From Dipetalonema caudispina (taxonomy: Eukaryota > Nematoda > Chromadorea > Rhabditida > Onchocercidae): a stretch of 64,000 bases of DNA. Location: positions 1 through 64,000 of the forward strand of contig JABVXV010000085.1 in assembly GCA_013365325.1 (NCBI GenBank). The letters run 5' to 3'. A model generated the notes under the pieces. That model ran no database searches. It was given only the letters and a program-made list of their open reading frames with translations, and was not told the DNA's origin. Shown one piece after another: positions 13,008 through 26,291 of this stretch (positions are counted from its first letter, which is position 1; every line of letters starts with the position of its first letter). Made by a program: the position numbers and the translations under genes.

Positions 13008-13852
13008 TATAATAAAAAATACGTGCAGTTAGCTATGAATTGGAATTAGCTATTACCGGGAAGGTCAAATAATATCTAATTCAAATTCATAACATTCAGT
13101 GATTTAATTAGATTTAAAATTTAGATTTGAAAAGAGGAAATTATTAAATCTATAAGTGATAATGAAATTTTATGACAAAAGGTTTGACAAAAGACTCATT
13201 CTTTCTCTCCCGGAAGTGTAACTTATCCGGCAGAATCGTATCAATGATATATCCTGAATTGAAATTAAAATAAACTGAGCTAATCTGCTTACTTACTACT
13301 TCTTTCTCTGTTTATTAATCTATAGAAATTGATTAATTTTCTTCCTAACAATTTTATTTCGTTTCTTTCTTTTTTTTTTTTTTTTTCAAGAATTTTTAAC
13401 CACTGATGTAAATTAAATTAGTAATTAAAACATAGATCTGAAAAGGACATTTATTAGATCTTAAGAAATTTTAACTTTAGAATTGGGATCAGCATAAGCA
13501 TTAAATTCGAACTGATGTTCAAATCGAAAATTATGATTGGGATTTCGAAAATATTCGATTCGTAATTTAAGACAATCTCGAATTTCCCTAGATTTCAGTT
13601 ATGAAATCAAGTGTTTAATCCGAAACCAGAATTGAAAATTTAAGAAAAGAAAAACATTGATTTCAGAATTGGAATTTATGAAAATTTTAAATGCAGAATA
13701 GAAATCTAATACAGATCATCATCAAAAAATATTTAATTCGGGGTTCTAAATTAAAAAATGAAGTAAAATTGTTGGGAATGAAAACAATCGATTTCAATCG
13801 ATTAGTAAACAGAGGAAGATTTGATCCAGTTTATTCTAATTTCAATTCAAGA

Positions 13853-13869
13853 CCACCCCCCCACCCCCC
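13853..13869. other. C-rich tract (G-rich on the minus strand)
   Basis: CC-A-C7-A-C6 in otherwise strongly AT-rich DNA. The minus strand carries long G runs that could form a G-quadruplex, probably by stacking two such strands or with short loops inside the runs. Confidence 0.6.
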
Positions 13870-14063
13870 GTAACGCTGTTGTAATTCCGGATCAGTTACA
13901 TCTTCGGGAAAGGAAAAATATTGATCGAATAATAGATAAACATTAGATCTTTTATCATCAAATTTCATTACTGACATTTTGAAATTTTAATTTCATTATT
14001 TATTCCAAAAAGAAAATCTCATAATTCTCCTCATTAAAAATATGCGGGAAGTTCCAAATTATA

Positions 14064-14074
14064 TTTGGCGCGAA
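14064..14074. promoter_or_regulatory. E2F-like site TTTGGCGCGAA
   Basis: An exact match to the E2F consensus TTTSGCGC, conspicuous in AT-rich DNA. It lies 5.2 kb upstream of the E2F gene start. Function is inferred. Confidence 0.4.
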
Positions 14075-14924
14075 TTGTTAGATAAGTGGAAAATGGATGA
14101 TGATTATTGCATCACCAGAAATCTTTACCAAACCAACAATCATCATTGAAGATGTCAAAGGTGGAATTCAAAAAATGCCGCCCTTTTAAGCGCTATATGC
14201 TTATAAATATTCTACTGAAATTTATTTAAGGAAAATAAAAATTAAAATGAAATGAAATTCTTTTTAAAATAGAGAATTACATTCTTTTTTTAAGAAAAAA
14301 GAATTTTTTTTTTGGGTCATTGCACTGAAACATTGAAAGGAAAATTTCTCCTTTTTTACATCCATTTCTCTCAATTGACCTTTAATGAGTTTCAATGTCA
14401 AATGTCAAACGTCAAATCTATCCCTTTTCTTCCTCTTACAAATAACAGTAGAGATTTTTGATATTCTAATAAGTATCTTTTTTCCTATCAACAGAATATT
14501 ATTTAGGTTAATTTAGGAAGCTAAATATTAGCGTAATTTATTGGAATTTTTGTTGAATTTCATTTAGAAATATTATTAATGACAATTATTAGATTAGCTT
14601 TACTTATCAAAAAATGATGAAGTATTGATTAAAATATCATACAACACTGAAAATTGATCCCTAAAAACAGATATGCGAGGGAAAATATAGCATAGAATAA
14701 AAGATCCGTTAATTGGAATCCTTAAAAGAATGTGTTGATGATTGATGTCACGCTTCTCAACAACATTATCCCGCCATATCATTCATTTATCAATTCATTG
14801 ATCAATAGATGATTATGAACCAAACTATTATCAATCTATTCCTTCCGATCCGAAATAGAAGACGTTGCATTTGTGTATTGTTTGGTAGATTGGGGAAGGT
14901 TGTCGTTATGCAAACAATCAAAAA

Positions 14925-14937
14925 TTTGGCGCCCAAA
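14925..14937. promoter_or_regulatory. E2F-like site TTTGGCGCCCAAA
   Basis: Contains TTTGGCGC on the plus strand and a near-symmetrical TTTGGGCGCC on the minus strand. It is about 860 bp from the first E2F-like site and upstream of the E2F gene. Function is inferred. Confidence 0.4.
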
Positions 14938-15316
14938 AATAGTTAAATGAAAAAAAAAAAAAAAAAAAAGAAAGGAAATGAAAGGCAAGGGGGTGAGATG
15001 ACGATGTCAAATATCATACGGAATGATGAAAATGAATGATACGGAACAGTGGTGGTAATTTTGATCGGAATCATTTTCTGGTACCAATGATATGTAAATG
15101 GGAACAATGGATGTGTTATTTGCAAGTAACAACGGACGACAATGATCCTTTCATCTAAAAAGATTTTTACCGCAACGGAAGAATCAAATTTAAATTGATA
15201 GAGCATTTTTTTTTTTTTTTTCCATCAATAAATTGTTTGTTACATATAAATGATAATTTCTTAGCTGAAAATTTTTAAAATGAATGAAGTTATCAGTTAT
15301 AATATCCCAAATGATA

Positions 15317-15406
15317 ACCGATATTTATAGTCATATTATTTACCTGATAGATAAAAAGGGATACCGATATCATAGTCATATTATTTATTTGCTAGGTAAA
15401 AGGGAT
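15317..15406. repeat. Diverged tandem duplication of about 46 bp
   Basis: Copy one (15317-15362) and copy two (15363-15406) both start ACCGATAT, contain AGTCATATTATTTA and end AAAAGGGAT, with a few substitutions and a small length difference. Confidence 0.8.
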
Positions 15407-18400
15407 TATTATAAAATTGTTATTTGTATAAAACCAATTCTACACTTTCGACATATTTCTACAAAAATAAAACATAATTAAAGAATGAAGTTTAGCATAA
15501 TTTTTCTGGATCCTATGGTAATATAAATTTTAATGGAAAAATAGTTCATAGGTATGATTTCAAATAAACGGATTTTTATTTTTTTTTTTTTTTATTCATA
15601 TCTAATACGATATGCAATTTATGCATTGAATTATTAAATATAAATAAACATAAGTGAACATATATCTTGAATAGTAAATAAACTTTAGGGTTTTTTTTTT
15701 TTTGGAGCAAAAATTAGTATAAGACATTTGATCATATTTTTGGAATTGTATGATATGCAACAATGAAAGTTTTTATATTCAAAATTCTACATTCAAAAAT
15801 ATTCGAAATTTGTGTATCCAAAGGATGAGAAAAAAAAGTGAGTCGCAGAAATTTCTGCAAATGCATTCTAATAGCTTAAATTAATTATCTGAACAAAATA
15901 TTGATATTAGTATATTTGACAGTTGGTAAATTGAAGAAGTCTCAATGGAATGAATAATTGAAATCTTTGTTGAAGGAAAGCAATGAATTATCAGTTCTGA
16001 TTGGAAAGTATTATTGTTAATATCAGTATTTCGATATGGATCAACAAGATTTTCATGATTAATGATGATGAAAATAAGAGAAGGAAGAAGATTTATTTCT
16101 GAATTGATTTAATTGTTAATTATTGTAAAATAGTATATTTAAATTGTTAATCATTTCGTAGTAGTAAGACAGGGGATAGCATGGAAATTAATAATAAACT
16201 TTTCTTGTTGAATATTTATACAATTACAAATTTACAGTGAATAATGATAATTTGAATTAAGAAAATTAACCAAAAATTATGATTGATATTCAGTTATGAA
16301 ATTAATTTATTTTTTTTAAAAAATATTTATTAAACAATGTATTAAATTGAAAAAGAAAAAGAAAAAAAAAATGCTAACGTTCTAAATTGATCTTTGTTGG
16401 AATTATTTCTTTTTCCATCCGATTAGTTGCAATTGTGAAGTGTTTGAATTATTCGATCAAAATTGAATCTAAATTTGATCAACATAATAAAAAAAAAAAA
16501 AAAAGACAGTAGGGCGGAAATTTTAGCTTCATTTCGTAACATTATTTGATCATTTTTTGCATATCGTATAGGGATCGATCATTCATTGATGTTCCGAAAG
16601 AAAAATCTATTACGTAATCATAAATCACTTCACAAGTCGGATTATTTGCCACAAAATGCCGAACAATGTGGTGATATCCTTCTTTTTTTTTTTTTTTTAG
16701 CTTGCTTAAAAGCTCATAGGCAAGCAATTTCTGCTACAATTACTACAATTTCTACATGATGATAATAAATTATACGTTTGCATTACGTTCGTAATGTTGA
16801 AGGAAGAGAAATTTGAACATATTTAAAATTTTTTCAAGCAAAAAATTCCCACGATAGAATTCAATAGTGATTTTGAAGTGAAGAGATAATTTGCTAAATA
16901 TCCAAATAGATCATCGCGCTAAAAGAAGAATGTTAAGTAATATCTGTGGAAGTTAATGGATGTATAAAATGATTAATAGCTCAGGTAAGATAGGTATAGG
17001 AATGGCGGAAACATTGATGAGTTAAAGGTAAATTTGTTGACATCGTATGGAATTGCAATTTGAGGTAGATCTTTTCATTAAGACATCATCAGGAGACGGT
17101 TCTGTGTTAAAAGTCAACAATGATTAAGGATAATACATTATCCCATATTTATATGCATAACTCTAAGCAGGTAATTATCGGCAGACCTTAAGGTCGAATG
17201 ATTTAATATTACTTTCAAAAGTGATCAAATGACCCACCCACCCATCATTTCTCCATCCCATCATTCCCAAAACAATTTTCACGATATTTTCCACCAATGA
17301 GAATGGACTATTTGACCCAAATAATTTTTGTTAAGCTATTCCCTATTCGATGATATAAATTCAAAGGGCAACAATTTTTTGAGTATTTTGAAATCTGTTA
17401 GGAATTTAAACAAATTAAATTTCAATATATACACAGAATAGCATTTAAACGTGATAAAATCTTTCTTTCGTAATATTTAGATAACATCAAAATTTTCGCT
17501 TTAAAAATCAAACCACTTATTATCAAATGAGGAAATTTCGACATTTGCACTAATTAATGTTGAATTATGTAACCCATTCGTTGAAATATTTTTGATAAAA
17601 TGGAAGCGTAATTGAATTTGGCGTATTTGAATTTGAAACTTGATTAAAGTTTCTACTGATTTATGTATATTTGTTTGAATTGACAGAAGAACTTAAATGC
17701 TGAACATCGAATTGTTCAAAAGTTTCCAATATTATTTCAAATATTTTTAGAATTTGGTTTTAACTAATTAGTTTATTTATACAACCAATTTAATTATTCG
17801 TTTAATTCAATCAAGCATTTCTTTCCATAACAGTAAAAAAAAAATTTTCGCCGAATCTTAGATGAAATGAGCTCATTGAAAGAATTTAATTGAAATAAAC
17901 GCTAATAATTGGTTTTAGTAAAATTTTAAACATATCAACAAATCCCATTACATAAATGGAAGAGACTTCTAATTTCTGTTGTCGCTGACATAAAAATTTT
18001 AAAATTTTGAACACAATAATTGTGAAAATCAATCCAAACAGAATTCAATTCCACATGCTTTCGGTATATAATTCGAGAAAAATTTTGAACACAAATTAAC
18101 AGATACATTTCAAATTCATACATTTGGCGATTAAATAATTGACCTTCAGATTTTGAAAATGAAGTGTAATTTTAAATTTCTAAATTAAACTTTGAAGGAT
18201 TTTTTTTCAATTCTAAAAGTTTCATTTTCAATCATGATTTTTGAATTACAGCACACTGTTGTTAAAAATTGATTGATACAGGGACAGATAGAATGATGGT
18301 GCGACGAAAGGAAAGAAATCGACAACCGGTTATTGATATCATTCATTTTACCGATTTTAGATTACGCGGCATTTTTGTCATCTTTAAATTGTGCCAAAAT

Positions 18401-20253
18401 TTTTAACAGTCATTTGACATGTAATAGCATTACCATAAATCGAATGCTTCTTAAAAAATGATTACATGAGGATTAAATTTAAATTTAAATTTTAGCAAAA
18501 AAAAAAAAAAAAAAAAAACGAAAAAATATGGAAATATAAACTGACTAATATAAACCATCGTTTTAGTATCATAAAATGAATGAATGAATGATGTGATTTT
18601 TAGAGGAGGATCTTATTGATAAAAATATCTTAGTGCACAATATATTTTAATTAATACATTTTAATTATATGATATCTTTTTATGCATTTCAGTATAATAA
18701 TATACTGATAATGTATGCATGTGATCAATTAATTTGAAAAAATATATTCGATATATTATAATATGAATGAATTTTCATTAAGTATTATTGTATAGTATTT
18801 TAGAGTAGAAAAGGGAAGAGATTTCTATTGGCAGATTATTAATCAAAACTATTTAATTTCTTTACTTAAATCTTATAATTCATGTTACTTTTATAAATGC
18901 TAACCTTTTTTTTTCCAAAAAAAAAAAAAAAAAAATGTAATTATTATGCTAAAAATAATTTAATATTTTGGAAAAACACTAAATGAAATAAAAAATAATA
19001 AAAGATGTATGAATGAAGCAGTTGAAGAGTAAATTGTCATAGTGACCAGAGATGTTTCAAATTATATGACCTGATCTGTCCACTTTATTTCAACCATATC
19101 TATTTGTTCACCAATTTACCATATATTATATCATTCCATTTCCTTTCCTTCAACATTTTCTTTCCGACACTCATCATTCATTTGATGCAATAAAGAAGTT
19201 TTTATCGAAAACATGCAATCTTTTATGTGACATTCTAAACTTTCCCTCTCTTTTTTTTTTTTTTTTTCTTTCCAATGAAATTTAAATAATAAATCATTTT
19301 GAGTTCAGTACATTATACATATGGTAATGACAATTTTTTTTTTTTTTTTCAAAATGTTTCATCTTTAAGAACTATTTAATTTCCAACAAAAATTCAAGGA
19401 TTCAAATTTCCTGGGCATAAATTATACAATACAATTGATTAAATTATTATTGGTACAAATGATTAATTTGCAATGGGAAGAAATTTTTGAAAATTTAAAT
19501 TTCTTATTTGCCTGAAATGGAATTATTTTTGAGGATAAGTCAATAAGTAACAAATTTAAAATCTTATCGATGATTATTCAGTTATAAATTACAATGAATG
19601 ACGATAAATACATTAATGAAATTAAAGATTTCTGAAGAATAAAAAACAAAAGTAATTTTTTAAACAAAAAAAAAAAAACTTTACTCCTATTAGCTAACAA
19701 ACAATTTACTATGAAATGTGTGATTATCTTCAAAAAAGATCCATCGTAGAAGTTTTGATAATACGCCATAATAGATCAAGAGGTACTGTTACTTCTCGTA
19801 CAGTTGATTTGGAAGTTTGAAATTTCATAAATTTAAATCAATATTGGGTAAATGAATTGAAAAATCCACAAAAAACTTTTTTAAATAAATAGAAAAAGCA
19901 TCACTACTAATTATAAAAGCAGCTAAACTTACGCATTTCAAACGAAACTTTTACGATGGATGAAATAAGCTTAATGATTTGTTAACTCAAATAGAAAAAT
20001 ATGCACTTACATCATCCATTATCAGAATAATTAATGGCTTTATTAATAAAGTTTGATTATCACTATCGATGTACCATTGATATATTTGAAGAATAATACC
20101 AACAAATTTATCATTTTCAATATATTATCGAAATTTAAATATAAATTTAATAATTTCAAGATTAATTTTTGATTAAAAAAAGTAGACCGAAGTACTTTTT
20201 TCCCCATATAGTAATAAGAATTAAGATTATATTGGTGGAAAATAATTATATTG

Positions 20254-23200
20254 TCAGCGGTGAGGAAGACTTCTAGCTCCTGGTTTTGGAGTTGGAGTAC
20301 GATTCTTAATTGATGTTGTTGATGGCCTTTGACCTGTCGATAATAGCGAATGTTTCAATGATCCTCCAGGTATCATCGAAGGAGTTGGATTTATTTTTAC
20401 TGTAAAAAAAAAAGTAGATATGAATAAATTGAGTATATTTTGTTAGCGAACATCAAAAATTTAGAGAATAAATTACAGAATTCAATTTTTTTTTTTTTTT
20501 GCAAGAATTGTAAAATTTTTAATATTAAATTTTACTGACCAGTTATTTTTCTTGTTTCTGACCGTTTAGTTGTAGGAGCTGATGATGATTTGGATGAAGT
20601 GGAAGCGAATTTCGCTGCTGTCTCTTCTGTAGATTGCGATAAATTGCTAACTGTAGCTATTGCTACAGTACTTTTCTCCTTTATTACTCTATAAAAAAAA
20701 AAAATAGTAATTAGTTGAATGAGTAACAGAGAAAAACATACATTGATGTTAACGAAGGTTTCAATTTTTATCACTAGGAAAATCCAAAAATAATATCGAA
20801 ACAGAAGATGATCTAATTTAGAAATCCGATTGAACTTGCTATTTGGAAGATATGCGGAATAGGATTAAGATTCATTAATTAACTGATTATTTTTTTTTTT
20901 TTTTTTTGCAGTTTTTCAATTTTTCATTTCATAGATTTCTATAAAATGAAATATATGTGTGGATATTGGTGGTTAATTTAAATATTCTCTCATAATTGGG
21001 AAGGTATAATCAGAAAGCGGCATATCTCACAGGTCAAACGAAACTTTTCATGCTAAAAAGAATGTCATGACCTATTTCTACTGTTAATTACCCTTATTTT
21101 CTTCTCAAAAGTGTTTTCATCTGTGAGCTAATTTCATAATGGGGTTAAAAACAAAAATTATTTTATTATAATTCAAAAGATCGTTTATAGAATCTTACTT
21201 TGTTGTTTTCGTTGTCTTATCTTTTGATGTAATATCTCGAAGTGATAGCTAAAATAACATATGTTCATTTCAAAGATGGTAAATAAATTTAAGTTAATTT
21301 AATTTAACATTATTAATTTCTCATAAATTAGAATGGAAAGCATTAAAATTAATTTGAAATTAATTCAAAAAATGAAACACATAACCCTATTTTGCGATTT
21401 GCTTTTCTTTTGTAGTGTACATTCTTTGCGACCATCTTTTTTCAAATCAACACTTCTCGAAATTCGTGATGCAATCGCTTTTTTTGTCAACTTAAAATAA
21501 CAGTTCTTCTATCAAAAAGATTATATTCAGAAGATTTAAACAATTCGGTTTTAAAATTTAATAATTAATTTTAAATGTGATTATTTCCTGATAGTTATTT
21601 TACACCCACAAATTCCATCATCTTATTTATTTTAAAAGTTACAAAAAAGTAAATTTTATAAATTTCGTCACTTAATATCAACAAACTTAATTTTAGGATT
21701 GTTAAAGGAAAATGAAAAGAAAAAAAAGATTGTCAGAAGTAACCGCTGATGAAGCTTTTTCGAAATTCTTCGTTGAAATTCTATCGGTGGTTGTTTTAAA
21801 ATTCATTTGTCCATATAAAAGTGGAGTAAAAACATTCACTGCTGCTACATATTCCTTAAAAATTTATACTTTCTAAAGAAATCTTTTTTTTTTTTTAATT
21901 CAATTGTTTTTTAGAATTAGAATTTAAGAGAAGAAGAGTATACTTTCTTCCAATCATTAATATAATATGATAAATTAAATTTGATGACAAAATATTCATT
22001 TTAAGTTAATCAATTTTTCATATTCTCTTTTCTGTCCACAATGATTGCTTAAAAGTAAATTTAGAGATGTCTTCTGTAATTGGAAATTGAACAAAAGGAA
22101 AACATTAAAATTTTAAAAGTAATGATAGAAATATCTTACTTGAAATTAATCATGAAATCTTGATAATTTTAAATTTAAATTTCAAAAATTCTTTATATAT
22201 TAAGAAAGGAAAAAAACCTTATTATTATCTATTTGATCCATCGATTGAATAATTTCTCCATTTAATGTATATAACTTTTTGGCACCATTTTTTAAACCAA
22301 TTTTTTCACTTATAACGTCCAAAAATGCTTGTACACTTTTAAATTCATCTATGCTGATGATAACCTAACAGAAATATTATTAAATCATTAGCTTACTATT
22401 AATTACTTCTCAATTTCACATAAAAAAAAAGAATTTTTAAAGTTTTTTGCAAAAAGTTATGTAAATTTCAGAATTATTTTCGCTAAACATTTGTAAGTTT
22501 GTTCACAATTATAATTTCAGATCATTGCTTCCTAATTTTTTTCTCAAAAGATTTCGAAAAAAAAAAGTACTCCATAAAATTTATTCAAATAAAAACTTCT
22601 AATTCTTTTTTTCTAAAAATCATTTATTTATCTAAGACTTGTAAATTCTATTTGGAAGAAAAATATTTATAAAACATATATAGAAGTCTTACTTCAAATC
22701 CTTCGAAAGAATTGTCACCATTTTTATAAATTTTAATTTTTTTTTTGACAACAACTCTCTCCACGGATTTTTGACGAGATCCTTTAGCTTTTTTCTAAAA
22801 AAAAAAGAAAAAATTGAAGTGGACTTATTTAAAATATAAAAGATAAAAAAGTTAAAAAAGAAAAAAATAAATAACTAAGCAACTAACTGTGGAAACAATA
22901 AGGCGCACATTTTTCGAATTTAAGCGCAATTGGTCTGAATTACTCGTACTAATTTCTTTAAATTCAACCGAAACATTTCATTTGTCCATTGTAAAAAAAA
23001 AAATGTAAAACTAATAAATGCCAAAAATGGACATTAGCGCCCAGTAGCAAATGTATATTAAGTGTAAAATAATTTATTAGCCAACATCGATGTATATTTA
23101 TGAGCAAAATGCAATTTTTTTTTACCGTAAAAATTTCCATTTATGTTTCATTTAATTCATTTTTGATAAATTAGACAAATAATCAAATAAACGATAGAAA

Positions 23201-23375
23201 AAATAGTAATAATAAAAAAATTACAAACATTTGATAATTGTGATAGATTGTTGGAAATTCCGATAACATCATGTTGAAATTTCCTTGGATTTTTCTTCAC
23301 TACCAAATTCATTTCATTTGATAGCTCAATGAATTTGCTATCAACGAAATTATTAATATGCTGAAAGTTAACCAT
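20254..23375 (-). CDS. Single-doublecortin-domain protein (335 aa)
   Basis: Doublecortin (DCX) domains bind microtubules or tubulin, so a cytoskeletal or ciliary role is likely but inferred. Nine exons fit with all phases closed: 23375-23225, 22934-22888, 22794-22693, 22364-22218, 21854-21744, 21490-21386, 21248-21199, 20688-20540, 20399-20254 (1008 nt). The domain covers about residues 84-160: basic KKKIKIYKNGD start, NSFEGFEVIISIDEF, KSVQAFLDVISEKIGL, KKLYTLNGEIIQSMDQID, and the closing EYVAA. The first 66 residues are polar and unassigned. After the domain comes a Lys/Ser/Thr-rich basic tail ending in TPTPKPGARSLPHR, with no kinase domain, so this is not a DCLK/ZYG-8 kinase. The start is the first ATG of the first exon. 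I do not recognise a specific orthologue. Confidence 0.85.
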
Positions 23376-25463
23376 TTTATCATCTAATTAATTAACAAAT
23401 TGAGGGAAAATAATTATCGATAGCATATTATGATAGATATAAATTACAATTAATAAAATGTTTTATTTCATCAAATTGCTAAATTATTTGCTGTAAAAAT
23501 GTATAAATGTACATTTGTGTGCAAATATTTCTATTATTTTAGAAATACAGCAAATATATTTTGTTAGTTAAGTTAAGTTAGTGTAAATTTGTTAGAAAGG
23601 AATGTAAAGCAAATAAGATTTTATTGAATATATTGCATATATAAGTTATAAATTATTTTTGAAGCACGCAAATTCTTCCTTTTTTTTTCTTTTTTTTCAC
23701 TCATTTTTACAATATTATATGAATATTCTCATTGTTTGTTAAATGGATAAAAAAGGAATTGATATGGAAGAATTTAAAAGATTCCAATAACAATTATTCG
23801 TTTCTCTTTTTTTTTTTTAAAAAAAAAAAAAAAAGAAAAAAAGGATAAGTTAAATGTTTAAATTAAAAAAATAGCCTTTTTTTTTTTTACGAAAATGAAA
23901 TGAAATAAACATGTTTACAAATATTTGTCATACTTTGCAAATGCTTATGTTAACATGAAAATTGAAGAAAAATGATTGACAAAAAAAAAAAAAAAAAAAA
24001 ATTAATAAACAGTAGGTAATGGATTATAAAAATTATATCTCTATTTTTAAATGATTCAATTCTTTCATTTCTATTTCTTTAAAAAAATATTTAGTTGCTT
24101 AAAGCTCAGTTTAATTAGCGACGAATAAGGAAGTAAGCTGAAGAAGTTCATGAGAAAAAAATTCATTTATTTTGTTATACATTGAACAAATGGATTCTTC
24201 TTTTCCTTCTTTGTTGAAATTTCACAGTTTATCAATAAATATTTAATTAATATCAGATTGAATAAATAATTATTAATTTAAAAGATGCTTGTCGTTTTTT
24301 TTTCAAGGATTTTTTAAAACTTCAAAAATGACTCTTTGGACAAAAACCGATCAAATTAGTGAGATCTTAGGAATTTTCGGCTAAAACTTGAGAATAAAAA
24401 AAAAGAGAAAGTTGGGGAAATTTTAATATGCAAATGCTTTATAAATTATCGTATGCTTTTCCAAATTTTTTCTTCTCAGTAATTTTTATTCTTTTTCACT
24501 TCAAAGTTTGCAAAAGTGAACAGAAATTCTTTGCTAATTATATATTAGTGAATTACAGTAAATTAAAATTTCATATTTTGCTTTGCAAATCACAGTTTTA
24601 GAACAAATTCGAATCTTTACTAAAAGTTAATGATTGATTAAAACATCAAAAGTTTGTTTATTTTTGCATAAATTAATTCCGAAAATAAGCCTGAATTACT
24701 GTCGTTTATATTTGATTAATAAAACTAATTGTTCAAATTTAATAAAATTCAAAAATACTTTAACAATTTAAAAAAAAAAAAAAAGAAAAATTGATAGCTG
24801 AAAAAGCGAAATGAATGATGTTAACAACAAAGATATATTCATATCAAAACTTTCACTTTTTAAATTTTTATCTAAACATACAATATCAACTATTTCTTCA
24901 TTTATTAATTGGAAAAATTTAATAGTAAATAAGTCTTTGAAGGAGAAATAAAACGAAATCCATTTTATATCAATCGATGTTTGCGTCTTTTCACGTAATT
25001 GGAAAATTACGTAAAAATCGTATCTGCATATAAATAGAAACGTATATAACGTATGTAGACGTATACATACAATTCATTTGCATAAATGATAAATAAATTA
25101 CGAAAATAAGCAAAACTAAAAGTAAATAAGCAGTACGTATCCTTATGCAAATGTACTTTTTCTTTTAAATATGCATGAGAGTCATTTTAGATATGTGAAC
25201 TTCTTCCGTTTCGATAATTTGTCACCATAATTACGATTGACACTTGACTAATGCAATTGTGATGTTCTAACGTAACTGTATCTCTTCATAGCATCATAAA
25301 ACTTAGGCTGAAGCATCAGCTCATAGTATTTTAATGAAAGAGTTCTAAAACTATGTAACAGTAATTAAAATTATCAGAATGATGTTTAACAATCCAGGCC
25401 TTAGTTCAACATTCACTTCAATTGGAGTAGGGTTAAGCAAATTGAGGTTTATTTACATCAGGT
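23376..25463. other. No gene seen; A/T-run-rich intergenic DNA
   Basis: Contains several homopolymer runs, including a T-run directly followed by an A-run (about 23807-23836) that could fold on itself, and further A-runs near 23982 and 24771. Octamer-like ATTTGCAT/ATGCAAAT words occur around 25075-25155. No open frame has coding character. Confidence 0.5.
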
Positions 25464-25517
25464 ATGCTCGTAATTACTGATTTCAACTATATGCTCGTAA
25501 TTACTGATTTCAACTAT
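25464..25517. repeat. Perfect 27-bp tandem duplication
   Basis: Two identical adjacent 27-bp copies, 25464-25490 and 25491-25517. Because 27 is divisible by three, any reading frame through it is preserved. No mismatches, so the duplication is recent or conserved. Confidence 0.95.
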
Positions 25518-25673
25518 GAAACGGCAATCAGACTACAAGAAGAGATTGGGGATTTCCAGCAGAAGAAGGAGAAAAGTAAAAATGGTCAGTCTAATATGCC
25601 CAATATATCAAATTTGACTTTATTTCCTAAAGTCTTTTTCAAATTATTTGCTTCTGTCCACAATATTCAATAA
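25464..25673 (+). CDS. Small ORF or exon with duplicated 9-residue start, unknown function
   Basis: A 69-codon frame following a CAG acceptor-like site (ACATCAG at about 25455-25461). The first 27 bp are duplicated perfectly, giving MLVITDFNY twice, then ETAIRLQEEIGDFQQKKEKS, an amphipathic helix-like segment. A GTAAAA donor-like site near 25575 could end the exon early, but no downstream partner was found. It could be a pseudogene fragment, one exon of a gene not resolved here, or chance. The family is not recognised. Confidence 0.25.
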   Translation: MLVITDFNYMLVITDFNYETAIRLQEEIGDFQQKKEKSKNGQSNMPNISNLTLFPKVFFKLFASVHNIQ

Positions 25674-26291
25674 ATTGCAAAGAAACGTTTCACATTTTTA
25701 TGCTATAATAAAAAATTACAAAGCGATATATATTATGCAAAAGACAATAAGCGCATACTATGCGCCGATAAATAAGTTGCCAAGACAACCAGTTAAATAC
25801 TTTTCTTTATGAAAAACCTAAACATAATTGTCAAACAGCAACATGCTACTTGCTTTCTAAAAAAAGTATAAGAAGCAAGAATATGATGACATCCGATAAG
25901 AATGTAACTCAACTTTAAAGATAATTAAAGGAAGGCCTGCATAATCATTCCTATTCACAAACCTTCTACTTGAGAATCATCATTCATAATACCAACATAA
26001 ACAAACAACGCTAAGTGACTAAAATCGAAAAAAGAGTGAAATTCAACCTTATCTGGTAGAAGTGATTTTTTCGAAATCAGAGAAAAGGCATAAATTTAAC
26101 TGAAACATCACTGATGAGAAAAATCAAAGACAAACATTAAGATGAAGACATTTGGAAATGCAAAGATTTTAAAGTAGGCAACCACTGTTTGATAAAATAA
26201 AACAAACTGGAGTTTAAAGTGGCAAAGGAATAATATATAATGGAATTAATAATTCGGCATATAAATGTAGATTCTAGTCTCTCTTTAAATA
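25674..26291. other. No gene seen; region 3' of dUTPase
   Basis: Non-coding on both strands as far as I can see; probably holds the dUTPase 3' UTR near its right end. Confidence 0.5.

Larger units (their letters stand above)
8847..20253. other. Gene-poor region of about 11.4 kb
   Basis: I could not assemble any convincing gene here. Open frames are short and mostly low complexity. The region holds long A/T runs, a TGTC/TG microsatellite, opposed GA and CT arrays, a C-rich tract, a 46-bp tandem duplication and two E2F-like sites, listed separately. One patch at about 10040-10085 on the plus strand has acceptor-like and donor-like ends (GATAG before, GTATGA after) and an open frame, but no partner exons were found. 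Confidence 0.5.

Noticed and set aside
12800..13012. ORF through GA/CT arrays
   Set aside because: More than half is Arg/Glu and Ser/Leu dipeptide repeat from microsatellites.
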